Source of the DNA: Karstenula rhodostoma CBS 690.94
Taxonomy: Eukaryota; Ascomycota; Dothideomycetes; Pleosporales; Didymosphaeriaceae
DNA: 64,000 nt
Assembly (NCBI GenBank): GCA_010093485.1
Contig: MU001501.1
Coordinates: 637,052-701,051, forward strand
Direction: 5' to 3'
Shown here: positions 1-12,837 of the stretch, piece by piece
Position numbering within the stretch: position 1 is the stretch's first letter
How the letters are laid out: every line of letters starts with the position of its first letter
Translations under genes and position numbers: made by a program
The notes under the pieces: model-generated
What the model was told of the DNA's origin: nothing
What the model saw: only the letters and a program-made list of their open reading frames with translations
The model's database searches: none

Positions 1-412
1 CCGAGTAGTTCAGGTAAAGAGTGCGAACAATGGTATACCAGTAGAAGTAAGCAAAATTGGTCGAGGCGACACCAATCAACGAGCCTGTCATGCCAGCGTA
101 TAGTCCCGCGACTCCTTCAGCCTTTACGATCTTCGTTATCGCATCCAGGGTGGAAGCATAGTGTTCGTCGTCGGGGGAGCTGGCAGCAGCTTCGGCGTAG
201 GACCCAGGAGCGCGCTTGACCTGTACCTGCAGTTTAGTCTTCACACTGCGCTGGATATCAGCACATAGTTCTACAAAGGGTATCTGCAGCGTATCAGGGC
301 CCACTCACATGTCCAGCGGGTACACCAGAGCATTCGCGAGCACAGCGCCCGCAGAACCAGCCACGGCATTGCCCCATGGCGGTAACTTCTCCAGCTTGGA
401 CGCGCCGGCCAT
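1..412 (-). CDS. Peroxisomal adenine-nucleotide/solute carrier (PMP47/ANT1-like), 5' part
   Basis: The gene starts at 412 and runs off the left edge. Exons are complement 309-412 and 245 down to 1, with a 63-nt intron at 246-308 (donor GTGAGT, acceptor GCAG). The protein begins MAGASKLEKLPPWGNAVAGS and then has the mitochondrial-carrier signature YPLDIVKTKLQVQ, with Pro-x-Asp-x-x-Lys split by the intron. A hydrophobic segment rich in Gly and aromatics follows (STNFAYFYWYTIVRTLY). The YPLDIVKTKLQ form and the spacing resemble the peroxisomal PMP47/Ant1 branch of the SLC25 family, which brings ATP into peroxisomes for activation of medium-chain fatty acids. Only about the first 115 residues are visible, so the subfamily is an inference. 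Another SLC25 carrier is the main alternative. Confidence 0.8.
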
Positions 413-1161
413 TGTAGTGTTGTCGACTGCGAAAGTCGCAAAAGCGGAGTGACGACGTTGAACGGCGACTTAGCGGCGGCAGTTGGTGTGACCGGGGGTT
501 GTGGGGTATCTCAATGTGTCGCGATGGACGTGCTATCTCATGGCCACAACAAGAGGAGCCGACGAGTCAAACAAGCGAAAGAGAGCAAACGCAGAAGGAT
601 GCGGGGATGGGATCGTGACGCTCTAGGGTATAGACGCGTTCCCAGCCGGCGCAGAGGACCTTTTTCCATGGCTGATGAGATCCGAGTTGGGCCGAGGTTC
701 ATACACAGGCAGTCAGTCCGTACGCAAAATGACATGGGTCGGCCCGTGCACTGGGGCATCTGGCGTCTTGCCTGGCTCGGCTGCTTTCTCCAACCATGTA
801 TAACTGCACATCACGCGATGGATAGAAGGTAGCCCGACTCAACGAGCCCATGAGTTCCGAGTTGCATGTGGATGACCAGTTCTTTCTACCTAGTCTAGTC
901 GATTGGGAAGTCGCAACTCCCGCAGAACGCGCCCGTTTGAGAGGGCACGTGCCCCGCGGTGCTTGGCGTGCATGTGTGGTTGAGTTGAGCTGCAACAGCA
1001 TCGGACCTTCAGTACAACAAACTGCAATCTGCAATCTGCAGGGTCCGTCTGCAAGTGCAACAACCGCGCTCTCATGCAGGTCCACCCTTCATAATAATTC
1101 CGAAGACGGCATCGCCGAAGCGTCCAAAGGCTCCGCTCGCATCCACTCCGTGCCACAGAGC
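413..1161. promoter_or_regulatory. Divergent intergenic region between the carrier and palB
   Basis: This 749-bp spacer lies between two diverging start codons and must hold both promoters. A CACGTG E-box-type palindrome occurs near 945. Overlapping open frames here have no recognisable protein content and look spurious. I see no clear TATA box or repeat. Confidence 0.5.
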
Positions 1162-4100
1162 ATGGCGGATCAAGCAGCCAAATTAGAGGCTTTGAAAGCT
1201 GCCGCCAGCGTATGTGACACTGACATGGCAGCTTCGGACAAACTCGTAACTCGAAGTTGGGCCTTACTTACTTCTCACACAGAACCATGAGTCGCAGGTC
1301 AAGACTGCGGCAACCAAAGATGAAGCTCTCCAGCAGGCGCTTGCTGCGGCGGAAAAACTCATGAAGGCCGTGAAGCTGACGACAAATCCGACCGAAAAGA
1401 AGCAACTGAACCAGAGATTCAATGCCGTCGCCGATGTTGCACGAAGCGTGAAGAGTAACGAATGGACACCACTGAAACCAGTAATCACAACCCGACCACA
1501 GCAGCAGCAAGCGCATGTGGCTTCGCGGCCAAAATCAAAGGCTGACGGAATCGGAGAATGGGCTGCAGATGTTGCACAATCATTCGACCACACCCCCAGC
1601 GGCTCCCCTCCTCAGTCCACAGACCCCACACAAGGCACATCTTCGAGGACGAGAGTCGCTACCCAGTCTATCCTACCTCTGGGTAAGTCATCGACAACAT
1701 GTCCCTCCCCATCCCCATCCCAACATCCCACCTTGATATCTGCTCATGCAAGTGCAAAACATGAGAATAGTCGGGGAGACCATAGCGGAAGGACCTCTCA
1801 ATCACAGTTGGACTTGGCAGCTCAGGACGACCAGAGAAGTCGGATACGGGAAATCACCCAACAGGAACTGCGACCGACGGGCTCGAGAACTTTGGTATCT
1901 CATGTGCGTAAGCTACGTGAGCCCATCTCTTCTCGAAAGCGGACCACAAAAGAAGAAATCATTCTTCTCAAGGCTTCGCTCGTGAACGGGATGAAGTGCC
2001 CGCCGTGGGACAAGAATCCTTCCGCAGATGAATTTGCGGCCGATGGCTTTGGCTTCTTTACGTATGTATTTCCTCTTTCGCAAAACGAGGATCCAGCTCT
2101 GCGCAGATGCAAGGCGTTGTTCGAAGACTGGTGCTGACGTCTCAGTCAACCTCGTGAATTGAGCTTGTCTCCTCAACAGCAACAGCATTTCAAGGCCTGG
2201 ACTCGTGCGAAAGATGCGCTACCGAGGGGCTCATTAGGATCAGATGATCAGCCTGTCATGTCATCGCCTCGCCCAATTGACTTGGTCCAAGATGCGGCGA
2301 CAGACTGTTCAGTTGTTGCTAGTCTTTGTGCCGGAATTGCTCGGACTGAGCGTGGATACGATAAGGTGCGTCGCTCGTGGATCTGTAGTGCATCGATACT
2401 GACTCCATAGATTCTTTCCACCAAGCTATATCCATTTGATCGAAACCTAGGAAGGCCAGTCATATCCGCAAATGGTAAATACATCGTTCGACTGCATTTC
2501 AATGGCTGTTGGAGGAGAGTAACGATTGACGATCGTCTCCCACTATCGGAGACACGCGCCCTTCATGTTGTGGATCGGCGGGAACCAGCGCTGCTGTGGC
2601 CCCCTCTTCTCGAGAAAGCCTATCTGACTGTGCGTGGAGGGTACGATTTTCCAGGTAGCAATTCTTGTAGTGACTTGTGGACTTTGACCGGCTGGATCCC
2701 TGAGCAGGTCCATTTGCAGGAGTGAGTCTTTATCGGTCTATTTTCGAAACACTTGCTGACCGGTTCAGAACCGACATCGTCCCCGACCAGCTTTGGAATC
2801 GGCTCCATAAAGCGTTTGCATTTGGAGATGTCCTTGCCACTCTCGGTACTGGACAAATGTCTGCTAGGCAAGAGCGCGAGCTAGGCTTAGAGGGCCAGCA
2901 TAGTTATGTCATCCTAGACCTGAAAGAGATGGAGAACGATCGGTTTCTTCTCGTGAAGAACCCCTGGGTTGAGGGCAGGGGCTGGCTTGGTCCACGCCCT
3001 TCCCCGGACGCATTTTATGCCTCATCTACCATAACCGACAGTTCCAAGGACGGCGTAGCAACGTACCACCGCGACACTATACCCACGAAGGACCGGCCTA
3101 ACCCGACCACATTTTGGATCGGTTTGGAACAAGTGATAAGACACTTTGATGGTCTTTATCTGAACTGGAACCCTGGTCTTTTCCGCTATCGGCAAGACAT
3201 TCACTTTGAGTGGGCAGTTGATGGGTCCTCTGAAGAGGAGAACAGATGCATTGTCACGCATCCGCAATTCCTTTTCCACTCCGAAGACGAAAGTCCGGTT
3301 TGGTTCCTGCTAAGTCGTCACTTCCGAGCGACATCCGGTGATAGCAAAGAGGAATCGGATGCCTTCAACGACGGAAGCATACGTCCGAGTACACTGACAG
3401 ATGCGTCGGACGATATACCCAAAGGGTACATGAGCATCTTCGTATGTCCGGGCAACGGGAACCGTCTATACATCAAAGACACGTGTATCGAGCGCAGCGA
3501 CTACGTCACAACACCACAGTGTCTTTTACGCTGGGATGCGGAGGCCAACTCTACGTATACAGTTGTGTTAGACCAGGATGAATTGCCTGCGTCCGCATAC
3601 ACATTCTCGCTCTTCGCGTTTTCGAATTCCAAGATTGAGCTGGAACCTGCTATCCCGCAGTATCCGCTACAGAAAGTTGTCACTGGCGAATGGACGAAGC
3701 AGACGGCTGGAGGAGGTACAGGCTCCAGCCAGTATTTCCAAAACCCACAGTACGCCCTTGACGTGAAGCAGCGGGGACCTCTAGCCATACTTCTCACCAG
3801 CACAAATCGGAAGAACGCTCTTCATGTCAAGCTCACCTTGGGACACGGCAAAAGAATATACAGACTCAACAGCCGGGACGTTCTCGCAGACTCGGGGGAT
3901 CACCGAGCGCGATGCGTCTTTGCAGAAGCCAAAGCTTTGGAGCCTGGCCTGTACACCATCGTCTGCTCACTTTTCGAGGCTGGACAAACAGGCGACTACA
4001 GTCTGCGTGTGGACAGCACCTGTGAGATCGTACTCAAGCAGATAGCACGAGATGGCGCGGGCCTCTTGTTGAATCGACTTGCGCCTGTGTGCTTTCGCCC

Positions 4101-4485
4101 AGAGGTCAACGAGGTAGTGGCTCCGATGGTGGTCCGACGTCTTGCAGCGTACACCATAGTTGTTCGATTCCTGAAAGCAACAACTGCGCGTTCTACGGGC
4201 GGCTTGCCCACTACCCGCAGCCCCTTGCGCTTCAGTGTAGAATACGGGAGGGGTCCAGAGCGCCAGTTTCTCATCACCAGCGAGCGCGGTCAGTATTCGG
4301 ACGCAGTCATACTCCGCACGGAGGCTGTCAACATCGATCCCGAACTGTACCCAGGTGCCAACTTGTCCTTGGTCATGGATCGACTCTCTGGTCCCGGAGG
4401 TCCCGTCGAGGAGTGGTACGAAGTGGAGGTGTATACTGACATTCCCAGTGCTTGCGAGATTGGAGTCTGGCGTGACAGGAAGTAA
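1162..4485 (+). CDS. palB: Calpain-like cysteine protease PalB/Rim13 (ambient-pH signalling)
   Basis: Exons are 1162-1209, 1283-2061, 2146-2365, 2411-2721 and 2769-4485. They join in frame into about 1024 residues. The N terminus (residues about 10-85, KAVKLTTNPTEKKQLNQRF) looks like an MIT domain, the module by which PalB docks on ESCRT-III. The calpain core follows: FPPW-like entry (KCPPWDKNPS), catalytic Cys in ATDCSVVASL (about C330), His in GQHSYVILDL (about H497) and Asn in VKNPW (about N517), so all three catalytic residues are present. The long C-terminal part fits the tandem calpain III (C2-like) domains of PalB. In the family this protease is thought to process the transcription factor PacC/Rim101 at neutral-alkaline pH. 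A possible extra intron at 1683 is not needed, because the frame stays open through it. Length agrees with fungal PalB proteins. Confidence 0.93.
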
Positions 4486-5222
4486 TGGCGACATGGAGCA
4501 TGGGCGGCGTTGCAGGTGAACAGTTTGGCATTTCTGGCGTTGGTGCGACGTGGAAGCAAAGCAAAAGGTTGGTGTCATTTGAGCAAGTCTTTTTTGGTCA
4601 TATCGAACAGCGAGGTCAGCTTTCGGTCACCGGGGCGTGCCGTTGAAGGAGGCTGCACGCTCGTGATAAGGATAAGGGTGTTTGTATATGGTAACACGGA
4701 GCACAGCACGTGAACGAGGACGAGGACGAGGGTCTGGCGATCAGCGTGGATGGTGGTGCAGCAAAGCAGGGTCCCGTGGCTACGCGCGCGCGGGCCGAAT
4801 GCAAATGAGGAGGGCCCTGACGGTGCATGATGGAATGATTGGGCAGAGGTTCACACCGCCATGACGAATCCTTGCCATGTTTCAAGCGGTGCATGCTGAG
4901 ATGGCTATGATAACGGCGCGCTGCTGCTTCTGCTACGTTTAAAGCATTCCCGTTCGCAGCCGTGGTGTTTTTGTCGTCGTCGTCCAGACCTTCTCCAGCT
5001 GTCCCGGACCCCGTGGTGCGTACCCCACCTCGACAAGGATCTCACCACATTGCGTCAGAGCTTTGCGCCACACTTGGCACCGCCTCTCCACCATCGATAG
5101 GTTGCATTGCGTCGACACTTTGTCTGGAAGACTCGCCTGCACGCGGCTTCTAGCTTCCGTATTCTCTTTCTTCGCGCCGACCAACGCTCCTTCGCACCAA
5201 CAGGCGTACTGCCCCCTGAACC
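4486..5222. other. Intergenic spacer: palB 3' end and upstream region of the OSBP gene
   Basis: These 737 bp lie between two genes on the same strand. A short GAGGAC repeat occurs near 4717 and a CACGTG site near 4707. The last 150 bp are pyrimidine-rich, as in many fungal promoters. No gene is recognised here. Confidence 0.5.
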
Positions 5223-6991
5223 ATGGCGGAGTCCTCGGCAAACTCGCTCGCCCCGACCTCGGCCGCCGCTACTTCGAACGAGCCCTCGAGGGCGCCCACA
5301 CCCGTAAATGCCCCCGTTGAGAAGGCGCCCGATGACGGCAGCAAGCTCAAGACTTTTTTGGGGGTGCTGAGGAGGTACGACACGCCGTCCACTGTTGGCC
5401 TCACACTCCGAGGCCACGCGTGGAAAGGGGATCACTGACTGGGTCGCGGCAGGTTTATCGGCGTGTCTGATCTTGCCGCCGTGCGGTTTTCTCTCCCAGC
5501 ACAACTTCTGGAGCCCACACCTAATCTTGGTACGTACGGACCGGCGCAGCAAGGCTTGCCTAGACAGTCAGGAGGCCAAGCAGGGGACGTGTTCTGACGA
5601 GGGACAGAGTACTGGAATTATCTGGATAGACCGGAGACCTTCATCAGGTGCGCAAATCGGAACAGTCAGGGATACCAAGGCTAGTGCTAACAGGCTCAGC
5701 ATTGGGGACTCGGATGAACCTCTCGGGCGCATGCTAGGAACCCTGCGGTTTTGGTTCACCAAGGACTTGGTATGGCGGAATGCACTACATTGCTAGTCCA
5801 GCGCTGATAGGGGCAGAAATACGTCAAGGGCAAGCCTTGCAAGCCCTACAACTCCACTCTCGGCGAGTTCTTCAGGGTATGCTCCAGCTTTGCTCACTAT
5901 GACAGCATAGCTTACACACACAGTGCACGTGGGATGTCGAAGATACACAGCCGCAACTGAAACACTCGCCCAACCCAACCAACTCGAGCAGCGCCAGCAG
6001 CGTCGCTGGCGATAAGCGCGTGAGGCTTTCTTACCTTACCGAACAGACCTCGCACCACCCACCCGTCTCCGCCTTCTACATTGACTGTCCTGAGAAGGGC
6101 ATCTCCGCGCGAGGCTTTGACCAGCTTAGCGCTAAGTTTACCGGTACCAACATCCGCGTTGTCGCTGGAGCACATAACTTGGGCATCTTCATTACATTGG
6201 CAAGCCGAGATAATGAGGAATACCAGCTGACGCACCCGGCGGCGTATTTGGGTGGTCTGCTGCGAGGTACGTGATTCGATTCTGATTGGCACATCAGATG
6301 GCTAATTCCAACAGGCTCTCTCAGCGTATCCGTCGCCGACTCCTGCTTCGTCACTTGCGCGAAGTCAAAGATAAAGGTCATACTGGAGTATCTCGAGGAA
6401 GGATGGCTCGGACGGACTCAGAACAAGGTTGTCGGTGTCATCTTCAAATACGACCCGAACAACGACAACAAGACAAAGATCAAGGACGTGTCTGACAAGG
6501 ATGTACTTGCGAGGATAGAAGGCTGTTGGCAGCAAAAGGTGTACTACACACTTGGAAACCAGCCTTTTGCCAAGACCCCTGTATGTGTCTCCCGCATCAC
6601 CTACGCTGGACACTTTATTAACCCTCTCTAGGAGAAAGACAGGAACCTCCTCATTGACCTCGATCCGCTCTCCGTCGTCCCCAAGAACATCCCACCTATC
6701 GAGGAACAGCTCCCCAATGAATCCCAAAAATTCTGGGAAGGCGTCACCAATGCCATCGTTAACAAGCAGTACTCGCTCGCCACGACGCTCAAGCAAGAGA
6801 TCGAAGACAAGCAGCGGAAGAAGGCCGCCGAGCGGAAAGAAACCGGCAAGGAGTGGCAGCCGCGCTTCTTCACGGGCTCCGTTACACCGATCGGCAGACC
6901 CGACCTCACGCCCGACGGCGAGGAGGCTCTCAAGCGCCTCCGCGAGGATAAATACGCGCTCGAGCCGAACAAGGAATACGCTGCGTTTTAG
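5223..6991 (+). CDS. KES1: Oxysterol-binding protein, Kes1/Osh4 type
   Basis: Eight exons (5223-5374, 5453-5529, 5608-5647, 5700-5769, 5817-5876, 5924-6266, 6315-6580, 6632-6991) join without a frame break into 455 residues, close to the length of yeast Kes1/Osh4. The family signature EQTSHHPP sits at about residues 173-180. Other OSBP features are the lid-side FLGVLRRFIGVSDLAAVRF, EYWNYLDRPETF, GEFFRCTW, GSLSVSVADSCF, and the C-terminal helix with EWQPRFFTGS. There is no PH, ankyrin or FFAT module, so it is a short soluble ORD protein. Such proteins exchange sterol and PI4P between membranes, mainly at the trans-Golgi. Small exons near the 5' end (40-77 nt) are the least certain part of the model, but each junction restores conserved sequence. 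Confidence 0.93.
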
Positions 6992-8164
6992 AAAACCGAG
7001 CTCTGAGCACAGTGCTTGGATACAGCCGTTCCTTACGCATGCATGGAGTCTGGGTTGTTGGCAGTTATGAGATTTGATTACCTGTAACTTACATTCACTT
7101 TGTGAGCCGGGTCGCATGGGTTGATCGAGAGTCTTGTCTTGACTTGCCATTGGAAGGGTTTGCTGCATTCATCGTACGGCGTTGGTCTGCTTGGGTTGAG
7201 CCTTTGCTATTGTGCGGAAGAGGAGAGAGGGATACATAGCAGGAAGGCACTGCGCTTATTAGAGGTTTGTGTGCTCGTGCTTGGTTATACTCTGCATGTG
7301 CGTTTCGTGGATTTCCGCGAGGAATGTAGATATGATTGAATTCTTCAAGCTCTATATCATTTCACAGCTACATGTGCATGGAAGGTGCGAGAGACTTGAA
7401 CGTACCGATGTCAAGGCATACGTCTCTGCCGAAGCAGCTGCAGGAGCTAGAGGTGAGGTTCGGTGAGATGAGAAATCGACCAGGAGGAATGAGGTTGGCG
7501 GTCTTTGAAACTACCAAGGAGACGATGAGGCTGGTGAAGGGTGACGGGATCGGTATCTGGAGAGGAAATAAGGACAAAAAGATGAAGTATCGTGAGGAGT
7601 ACAAAAATGATCACAAAAATATCCCCCCTAGCTCACAACTAAAAGACAAAGTTAATGGAAAAAGAAGTTTGCGGACTTGGTATAGCCTGACGTACCATAG
7701 TTTTGCATCAGATGGACACCCGAATACGCATCACCACTGCAGATATTCCAGACCAATCAAACTCGATGGCGACAGCAGCACCTCGGACGTCGAAGCACCA
7801 ACGGCCCCCCAACCATATGGAACCCTGTTACAACATCTCGTGCAACGTTCCTCTGCATCTACGGGGAACAGCCGGTTTATCTGATTAGTCGACTATCCGC
7901 AAGCATTCCGATCACCGCATGCGGTCAATCCCCACCCCGACGACAAGCAGACAGCAGTACGTTCATAAGCAGTGCCACGCAGTTGCGCTCCGGAGCTGGC
8001 CCTCCAATATCTACCTGGCCAACGACGAGCAATTCGACCTCGACCACCTCCAGATTCATACACAGAAACCTCTTCAAGATTCCCCCGAGAAAGCTTTTAA
8101 CTGCCTACAACAACACAAGTGCATCTTTTGAGTCCCCGCTCCCCACTCAAATCCGACCGCAACC
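6992..8164. other. Intergenic spacer before the RBR ligase gene
   Basis: This is 1.17 kb with no supported gene. The largest open frame (7336-7884) has no recognisable motif and a codon pattern unlike its neighbours. The last 200 bp are C-rich with CA/AC runs, typical of a fungal 5' leader. Confidence 0.5.
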
Positions 8165-9611
8165 ATGGACTGCTGCACCGTCACACCTTCCCACCCGACG
8201 TCTTTTCTGGACGACGAAATCGCAGCCCTTACGCTGCAATTGGAAGAAATCGGAATCTACTCCGAAGCCGGCAAGGGCAAATACGCCGTCGACCAGCCCC
8301 CGGACATCGAGCTTGCATATGCCAGCTTCCAGGCCGAGTTGCAGAGCTACCGCGCCTTCCGCGCAGACCAGGATCTTGCTCGCAGCATCGGCGTTGCAGT
8401 CTATTCCGACGGCCCCGTCATAACAGACTTGACCGCGCAGGAAGTCCAGTCCCACGACGATCGGCTGTTCGCATTGCGAACCAGCACTTCCGATCCGGAG
8501 TATGAGAACCCCACCACCGCAGCAAACAATGCAGTCAGCAAGCTTGCGAACGAATGGATGGTTGCAGCGACCGAGAGCCAATATGCGGGCTCGGTGGTTG
8601 ACTTCCCTGACAACGACGACGAGACGGACGTCGAGGCCGGTCCGTCCAGGTCGTATGCGGAGCGCCAGGCGGACGCCTTGCAGAAGCTCTCACAGCGGTC
8701 CAAGTGTGCATTCTGCCTCGAGTACATCATGTCCGGGTTGACTGTCCATCTACCTTGCAACGACCGCTATTGCGTACCCTGCCTGAAGGAGCTTTGCATC
8801 CAAGCGACGAGGGACGAAACACTGCTGCCCTTGAAATGCCACAAGCAGCCTATTCCCCTGAAGCTCATCTCCCGCTACCTGTCCGTCGATGAGCTTGCAG
8901 CCTACGAGCGGGCAAACGTCGAGGTCTCCACCGCTGATAGGACATACTGCAGCAATCGTGACTGCGGACGGTTCATCCTTCCTGATGCGATTGAGCCCGG
9001 CACTCACAGAGCTGTTTGTGACCTCTGCGACACAGCAACGTGTGGGGTTTGCAAGAACGGCTACCACCATGGCTTGGATTGTCCCGACGATCCTGCACTG
9101 CGCGAAACTCGAAGGATGGCAGAAGAGAGCGGCTGGAAGGCTTGCTACCACTGCGGACGCATAGTCATCTTGAGAAGCGGATGCAACCACATGACGTAAA
9201 TATCCCCCCTTGTGACTACTTCCTGGAATGAATAACTCACTGGCCATCAGGTGCGTTTGCAGGGCAGAATTCTGCTACGTATGTGGCGAGAGGTGGAAGA
9301 CTTGCCAATGTGAAATAGCAGATGTGGAAAGGATCGAAGAGAGAGCGGAAGAAGTTGTAGATCGCGACGCCGGCAGAGTGCTTCCGCCGGTAGAGCGGCG
9401 CCGTCGAGTTGAACAGGTGCGTGATGAGCTCGTACAGAACCACGAATGCGAGCACCCAGGGCGATTCCAGCGCCTTTGGGGATACGAAGGTTACGGAGGA
9501 CGACGTGGCTTCCAGTGCGAGATGTGCTATTCCAGACACTCCAAGTACATACTTCAGTGTCGGCATTGCTTCATCAATGTCTGTGAATACTGTCGTCGTC
9601 ACCGAGTCTAA
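8165..9611 (+). CDS. RBR-type (RING-IBR-RING) E3 ubiquitin ligase
   Basis: Two exons (8165-9195, 9251-9611) give 463 residues; the 55-nt intron interrupts the second RING. RING1 starts at CAFCLEYI (first Cys about residue 181) with HLPCNDRYCVPCL. A Cys-rich IBR follows (YCSNRDCGRFI, CDLCDTATCGVCK). RING2 is CYHCGRIVILRSGCNHMTCVC then FCYVC. In this RING2 pattern the Cys of SGCNHM (about C340) is where RBR ligases form the thioester with ubiquitin. The first 170 residues are acidic, carry no known domain, and may choose substrates. Many filamentous ascomycetes carry several such ligases of unknown target. A further Cys cluster (CEMCYSRHSKYILQC) lies near the C terminus. Confidence 0.9.
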
Positions 9612-10359
9612 TCGTCTTGGAATATACGTAGTACATGGAACTCCTTCGACTTTGGATTTCAAATTACATGTGTAGATAAGCACGGTGTGTTCTTGATTGT
9701 GAGAGTAAAAGAAACTACATTTGCCGAACGAGAAAGTGGTGGTGCAGGCTGGTTTTCGCAGCCTCACTGATGCCTTCTCGAACTACAAACATCTAATTCA
9801 AGACTCTACCGTCTTTCGCACACAGCATGATTCATTTTGCAGGATAATGGATAAACTCAAGAAAATGGTGAGCAAAGTTACAGAACGAGGTGGAAGTTAC
9901 GCTCGTGAACATTTGGTGGCAACACCTCAGAGACGTGGTAAAGACATGCCATTGGGTGAAGGGGTCCAGCAGCGATGGGAAAGTGGAGTGGAGAGTGAAG
10001 ACGCTGGGCCGGTAGAGAGGATGTTTCGAAGACACAGTAAACCACTGGAACCATACAACAAAGAGTGCGGCCGTAATAAAAGTTACACAATATCAGCTAC
10101 TCATCTCCGTATGGCCGACTTTGTAAGTGGTAACATGTTGCGAGAATAGACCTATCCATCATACAACAAATGAAGACCATGCCATCGTTATCCCCATTAA
10201 CCACGCCCAAAAGTATGCGACTTAGTACAGAAACGTCTAATGCTAGGCGTGATAAGCGTCGCAAGAATGGCCCGTAAACCTGACACCACACCACGACAGC
10301 TTGTCCATGACTCGTACTGAACAGCGGGTATGAGCGGAAGGGCTCTTGTATCAAGCGTC
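9612..10359. other. Convergent intergenic region
   Basis: This is the shared 3' space of the RBR gene (+) and the mucin-like gene (-). One open frame (9721-10149) begins at a non-ATG codon and shows no motif, so I do not call it. Confidence 0.45.
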
Positions 10360-12725
10360 TTATGCGAAATGAGCAAAGGCGAGCGCGACGACGATGGCTA
10401 TGATGGAGCTCTTCCCGGATTCAAAAGCTTGTTGGCCCTCATTGTTGATCGGGATCGGGGAGCTCGGGGTGGGTGAGACGACAGTGCCATTGGCGGTGGC
10501 GCTTGGCCACCAGCTGGTCAATCTGTAAGCTGAAACCTTCCACGTGAATACGGGAAATATACTTACCCAGTGCCAGTTGGAATGTATGCGGAAGCATCCG
10601 TGCCGATACTGGTGTGTATGCCCTCGGTCTCTGTTGAGTAGTTACGGCTGCTAGTCTGCATCGGCACCGTCACGACGAAAGTCGTATGGGGATAAGTCAC
10701 GATGCTCGTGAACTGCGTTCCAGTCGGAACGTATGCGGAAGCATCGGTGTCGATACTGGTGTGTATGCCCCCGGTCTCTGTTGTGTAGTCACGGCTGCTA
10801 GTCTGCACCGGCACCGTCACGACGAAAGTGGTGTGGGGATAAGTGACGATGCTCGTGGTCTGCGTGGTCGAGGTACCCTCATCAACTGGGGAAGTTGGGC
10901 CAGCGATAGTGCTTGTCGGTTCCGGTGCGTGCGGATAACCCGAAGACGTGACGGGAACATTCGGATTGGCAGACCCTACTGGCGATGATGCAAGAGGAGA
11001 GGTTTTGGTGCCCTCGGTGCCAGTCTCACTAGGAACAAAGCCAGAGCCAGAGGGTAGAACAGTTGGCTTGGGGTTGTGCGGAGCCTCAATCAGTGAAGAA
11101 CCTGATGGAGAGCCTGGAGTACCGGGGCTCGAAGAGGACGGGTAGCCGTTGCTCGAGCCTGTTGAAGTTGACACTTGAGGCACATCGGAAGATGGACTAC
11201 CAGAACTGGGGATCGGGGTCGGGGTCGGACCTGTATAAGAGGAAGACCGGACACTTGCACTTGCTGTTGTGTCTGGGCTTGAAGTCGATGGGCTGTTGTA
11301 CGCTGGGACTGATGATGTCCATCCGCTTGGTCGCGGCCGTGGAGGAACCCCAGGGATCGGATTGGTCGAAGATATGCCTGGATATGGAGTTGATGGGACA
11401 CTAAGACTATGGCTGATTGTCCCACCAGGGACGATCACCGTTGATACACCTGGAATCGGAGTGTAAGAGCCGCTGGACACTGGGGCTGAGGGTATTGAGG
11501 CCGACACTCCTGGAAGAGAGGGAGAGGAGCCCGAACCGGAAGGCGCGTACAAAGTTGTCGAAGGGAGAGCAGAACCAGACCCGATGACGTTGGAGCTAGC
11601 AACTGGTAGGCTGCCAGGGCCCGAAGTCGTAGGGAGACCGGAAACAAAACCAGAACCGGATGGAAATTCTGAGAGCGATTGAGAGGGGAGTACGGGGCCT
11701 GGACCGATCGGAATGCCCGAGCTTGGAACTGGTAGAATGCCAATGCTCGAAGTTGCAGGAGAGCCTGGAGAAGGAGCGAACCCAGAACCGGATGGAACGT
11801 TTGGGAAGTGGGACGAAAAATCATGCCCTGGGCCGTTCGGGTTGCTAGAGCTTGGACTAGGTAAGACGCTATGACTCGAGGTCGTAGGAGAGCCTAACCC
11901 GGAACCGGATGGAACGTTAGGAAGCAAGTTGGATGAAAAACCATGTCCTGGGCCGTTCGGGTTGTTGGAACTTGGAGTCGGTAAGATGCTTTGACCCGAG
12001 GTCGTAGGAGAGCCGGGACTAGGAGCGAACCCTGAACTGGATGGAAAGATCGGTCCAGGGCCGATCGGGACGCCATAGCTTGGAGTCGGCAAGACTCCAT
12101 TGCTCGAAGTAAGAGGCAAACCTGAGCCGGAGGGCACGGTAGGGAGCAAGCTGGATGAAAGGGCCGGCCCTGAGCCGATTGGGACGCCATGGCTTGGAGT
12201 CGGCAAGATTCCATTGCTTGAAGTAGGAGGCAAACCTGGAGCAGGAACAAAATCCGAGCCGGAGGGAACGTTATTGGCTGACGTAAGGGCGGTCGAGGGC
12301 AATGTGTCTGTAGCAGAAGGCAAGACGATAGAAACACTGACTGTCAAAGACGGAGCAGCCGAACCTTCTGGCTGGGTGCCTGGGGCCGAGATACCTGGAG
12401 TCGTCGTAACCAAGCAGATAGTTGTGGTGGTGGTAGCGAACACCGCCGATGTAACCACAGCCAAGGCATTTGTGGGGCAATCAGTGGCATCTGAGGCGCA
12501 CTCGGTGATGGTGAAGTATGAGGTCGTATAGAGAGTTGTAGTGGAGTAGACGTTGGGTCCGACAACGTATGCCGGAGCGTCTGTAGAGAGCGCAGTTACT
12601 AGTTACTGTAAGTGAGGGCGGACACGTGGAGAGGGTCGAGGGGTACCTTTGTCATCCGGTCCATCTGGGGACGCAGCAACACAGAGGCTGCTACTAAGTA
12701 GTACGGCGAGCAGCGGGACCCTCAT
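10360..12725 (-). CDS. Secreted Ser/Thr/Pro/Gly-rich, GPI-anchored cell-wall-type protein with internal repeats
   Basis: Exons on the minus strand are 12647-12725, 10567-12580 and 10360-10522, giving 751 residues. Exon 1 encodes a signal peptide (MRVPLLAVLLSSSLCVAA). The N-terminal region has a Thr-rich motif with paired Cys (TSYFTITECASDATDC), common in fungal wall proteins. Then come imperfect repeats built on PSGSGF-x-PSPGSPTTSS-x-ILPTPS-x-GPG, and further on two 49-residue copies of a VTYPHTTFVVTV block. The short last exon ends ESGKSSIIAIVVALAFAHFA, which fits a GPI signal (small omega residue near Ser-Gly, then a hydrophobic tail). It is probably heavily O-glycosylated and wall-bound; an adhesive role is only a guess. 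The start lies in sequence that is duplicated across an assembly gap, so the true 5' end is open to doubt. Confidence 0.75.
10570..10863. repeat. Two direct 147-bp repeats coding for the VTYPHTTFVVTV block
   Basis: Units are 10570-10716 and 10717-10863, exactly adjacent and in frame (49 codons each). They differ at roughly a dozen positions, many silent, so the protein copies are nearly identical. Confidence 0.9.
11540..12290. repeat. Coding minisatellite, imperfect units of about 90-132 bp
   Basis: The PSGSG-coding core (plus-strand gaaccggatgg and variants) recurs at about 11653, 11785, 11902, 12034, 12124 and 12256. Spacing is 132, 117, 132, 90 and 132 bp, always a multiple of three, so the frame is kept while units gain or lose codons. 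Confidence 0.8.
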
Positions 12726-12770
12726 GGCGGAGAACAGACGATGGGGCGGAAGAGAGCGTGTGGGCGGGAA

Positions 12771-12837
<67 letters not shown>

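Noticed and set aside
1683..1752. A GTAAGT...CAAG intron-like stretch inside palB exon 2
   Set aside because: Removing 70 nt breaks the frame, while leaving it in keeps the frame open into the calpain core.
7336..7884. A 182-codon open frame between the OSBP and RBR genes
   Set aside because: No motif, odd composition, and it overlaps what should be the UTR and promoter.
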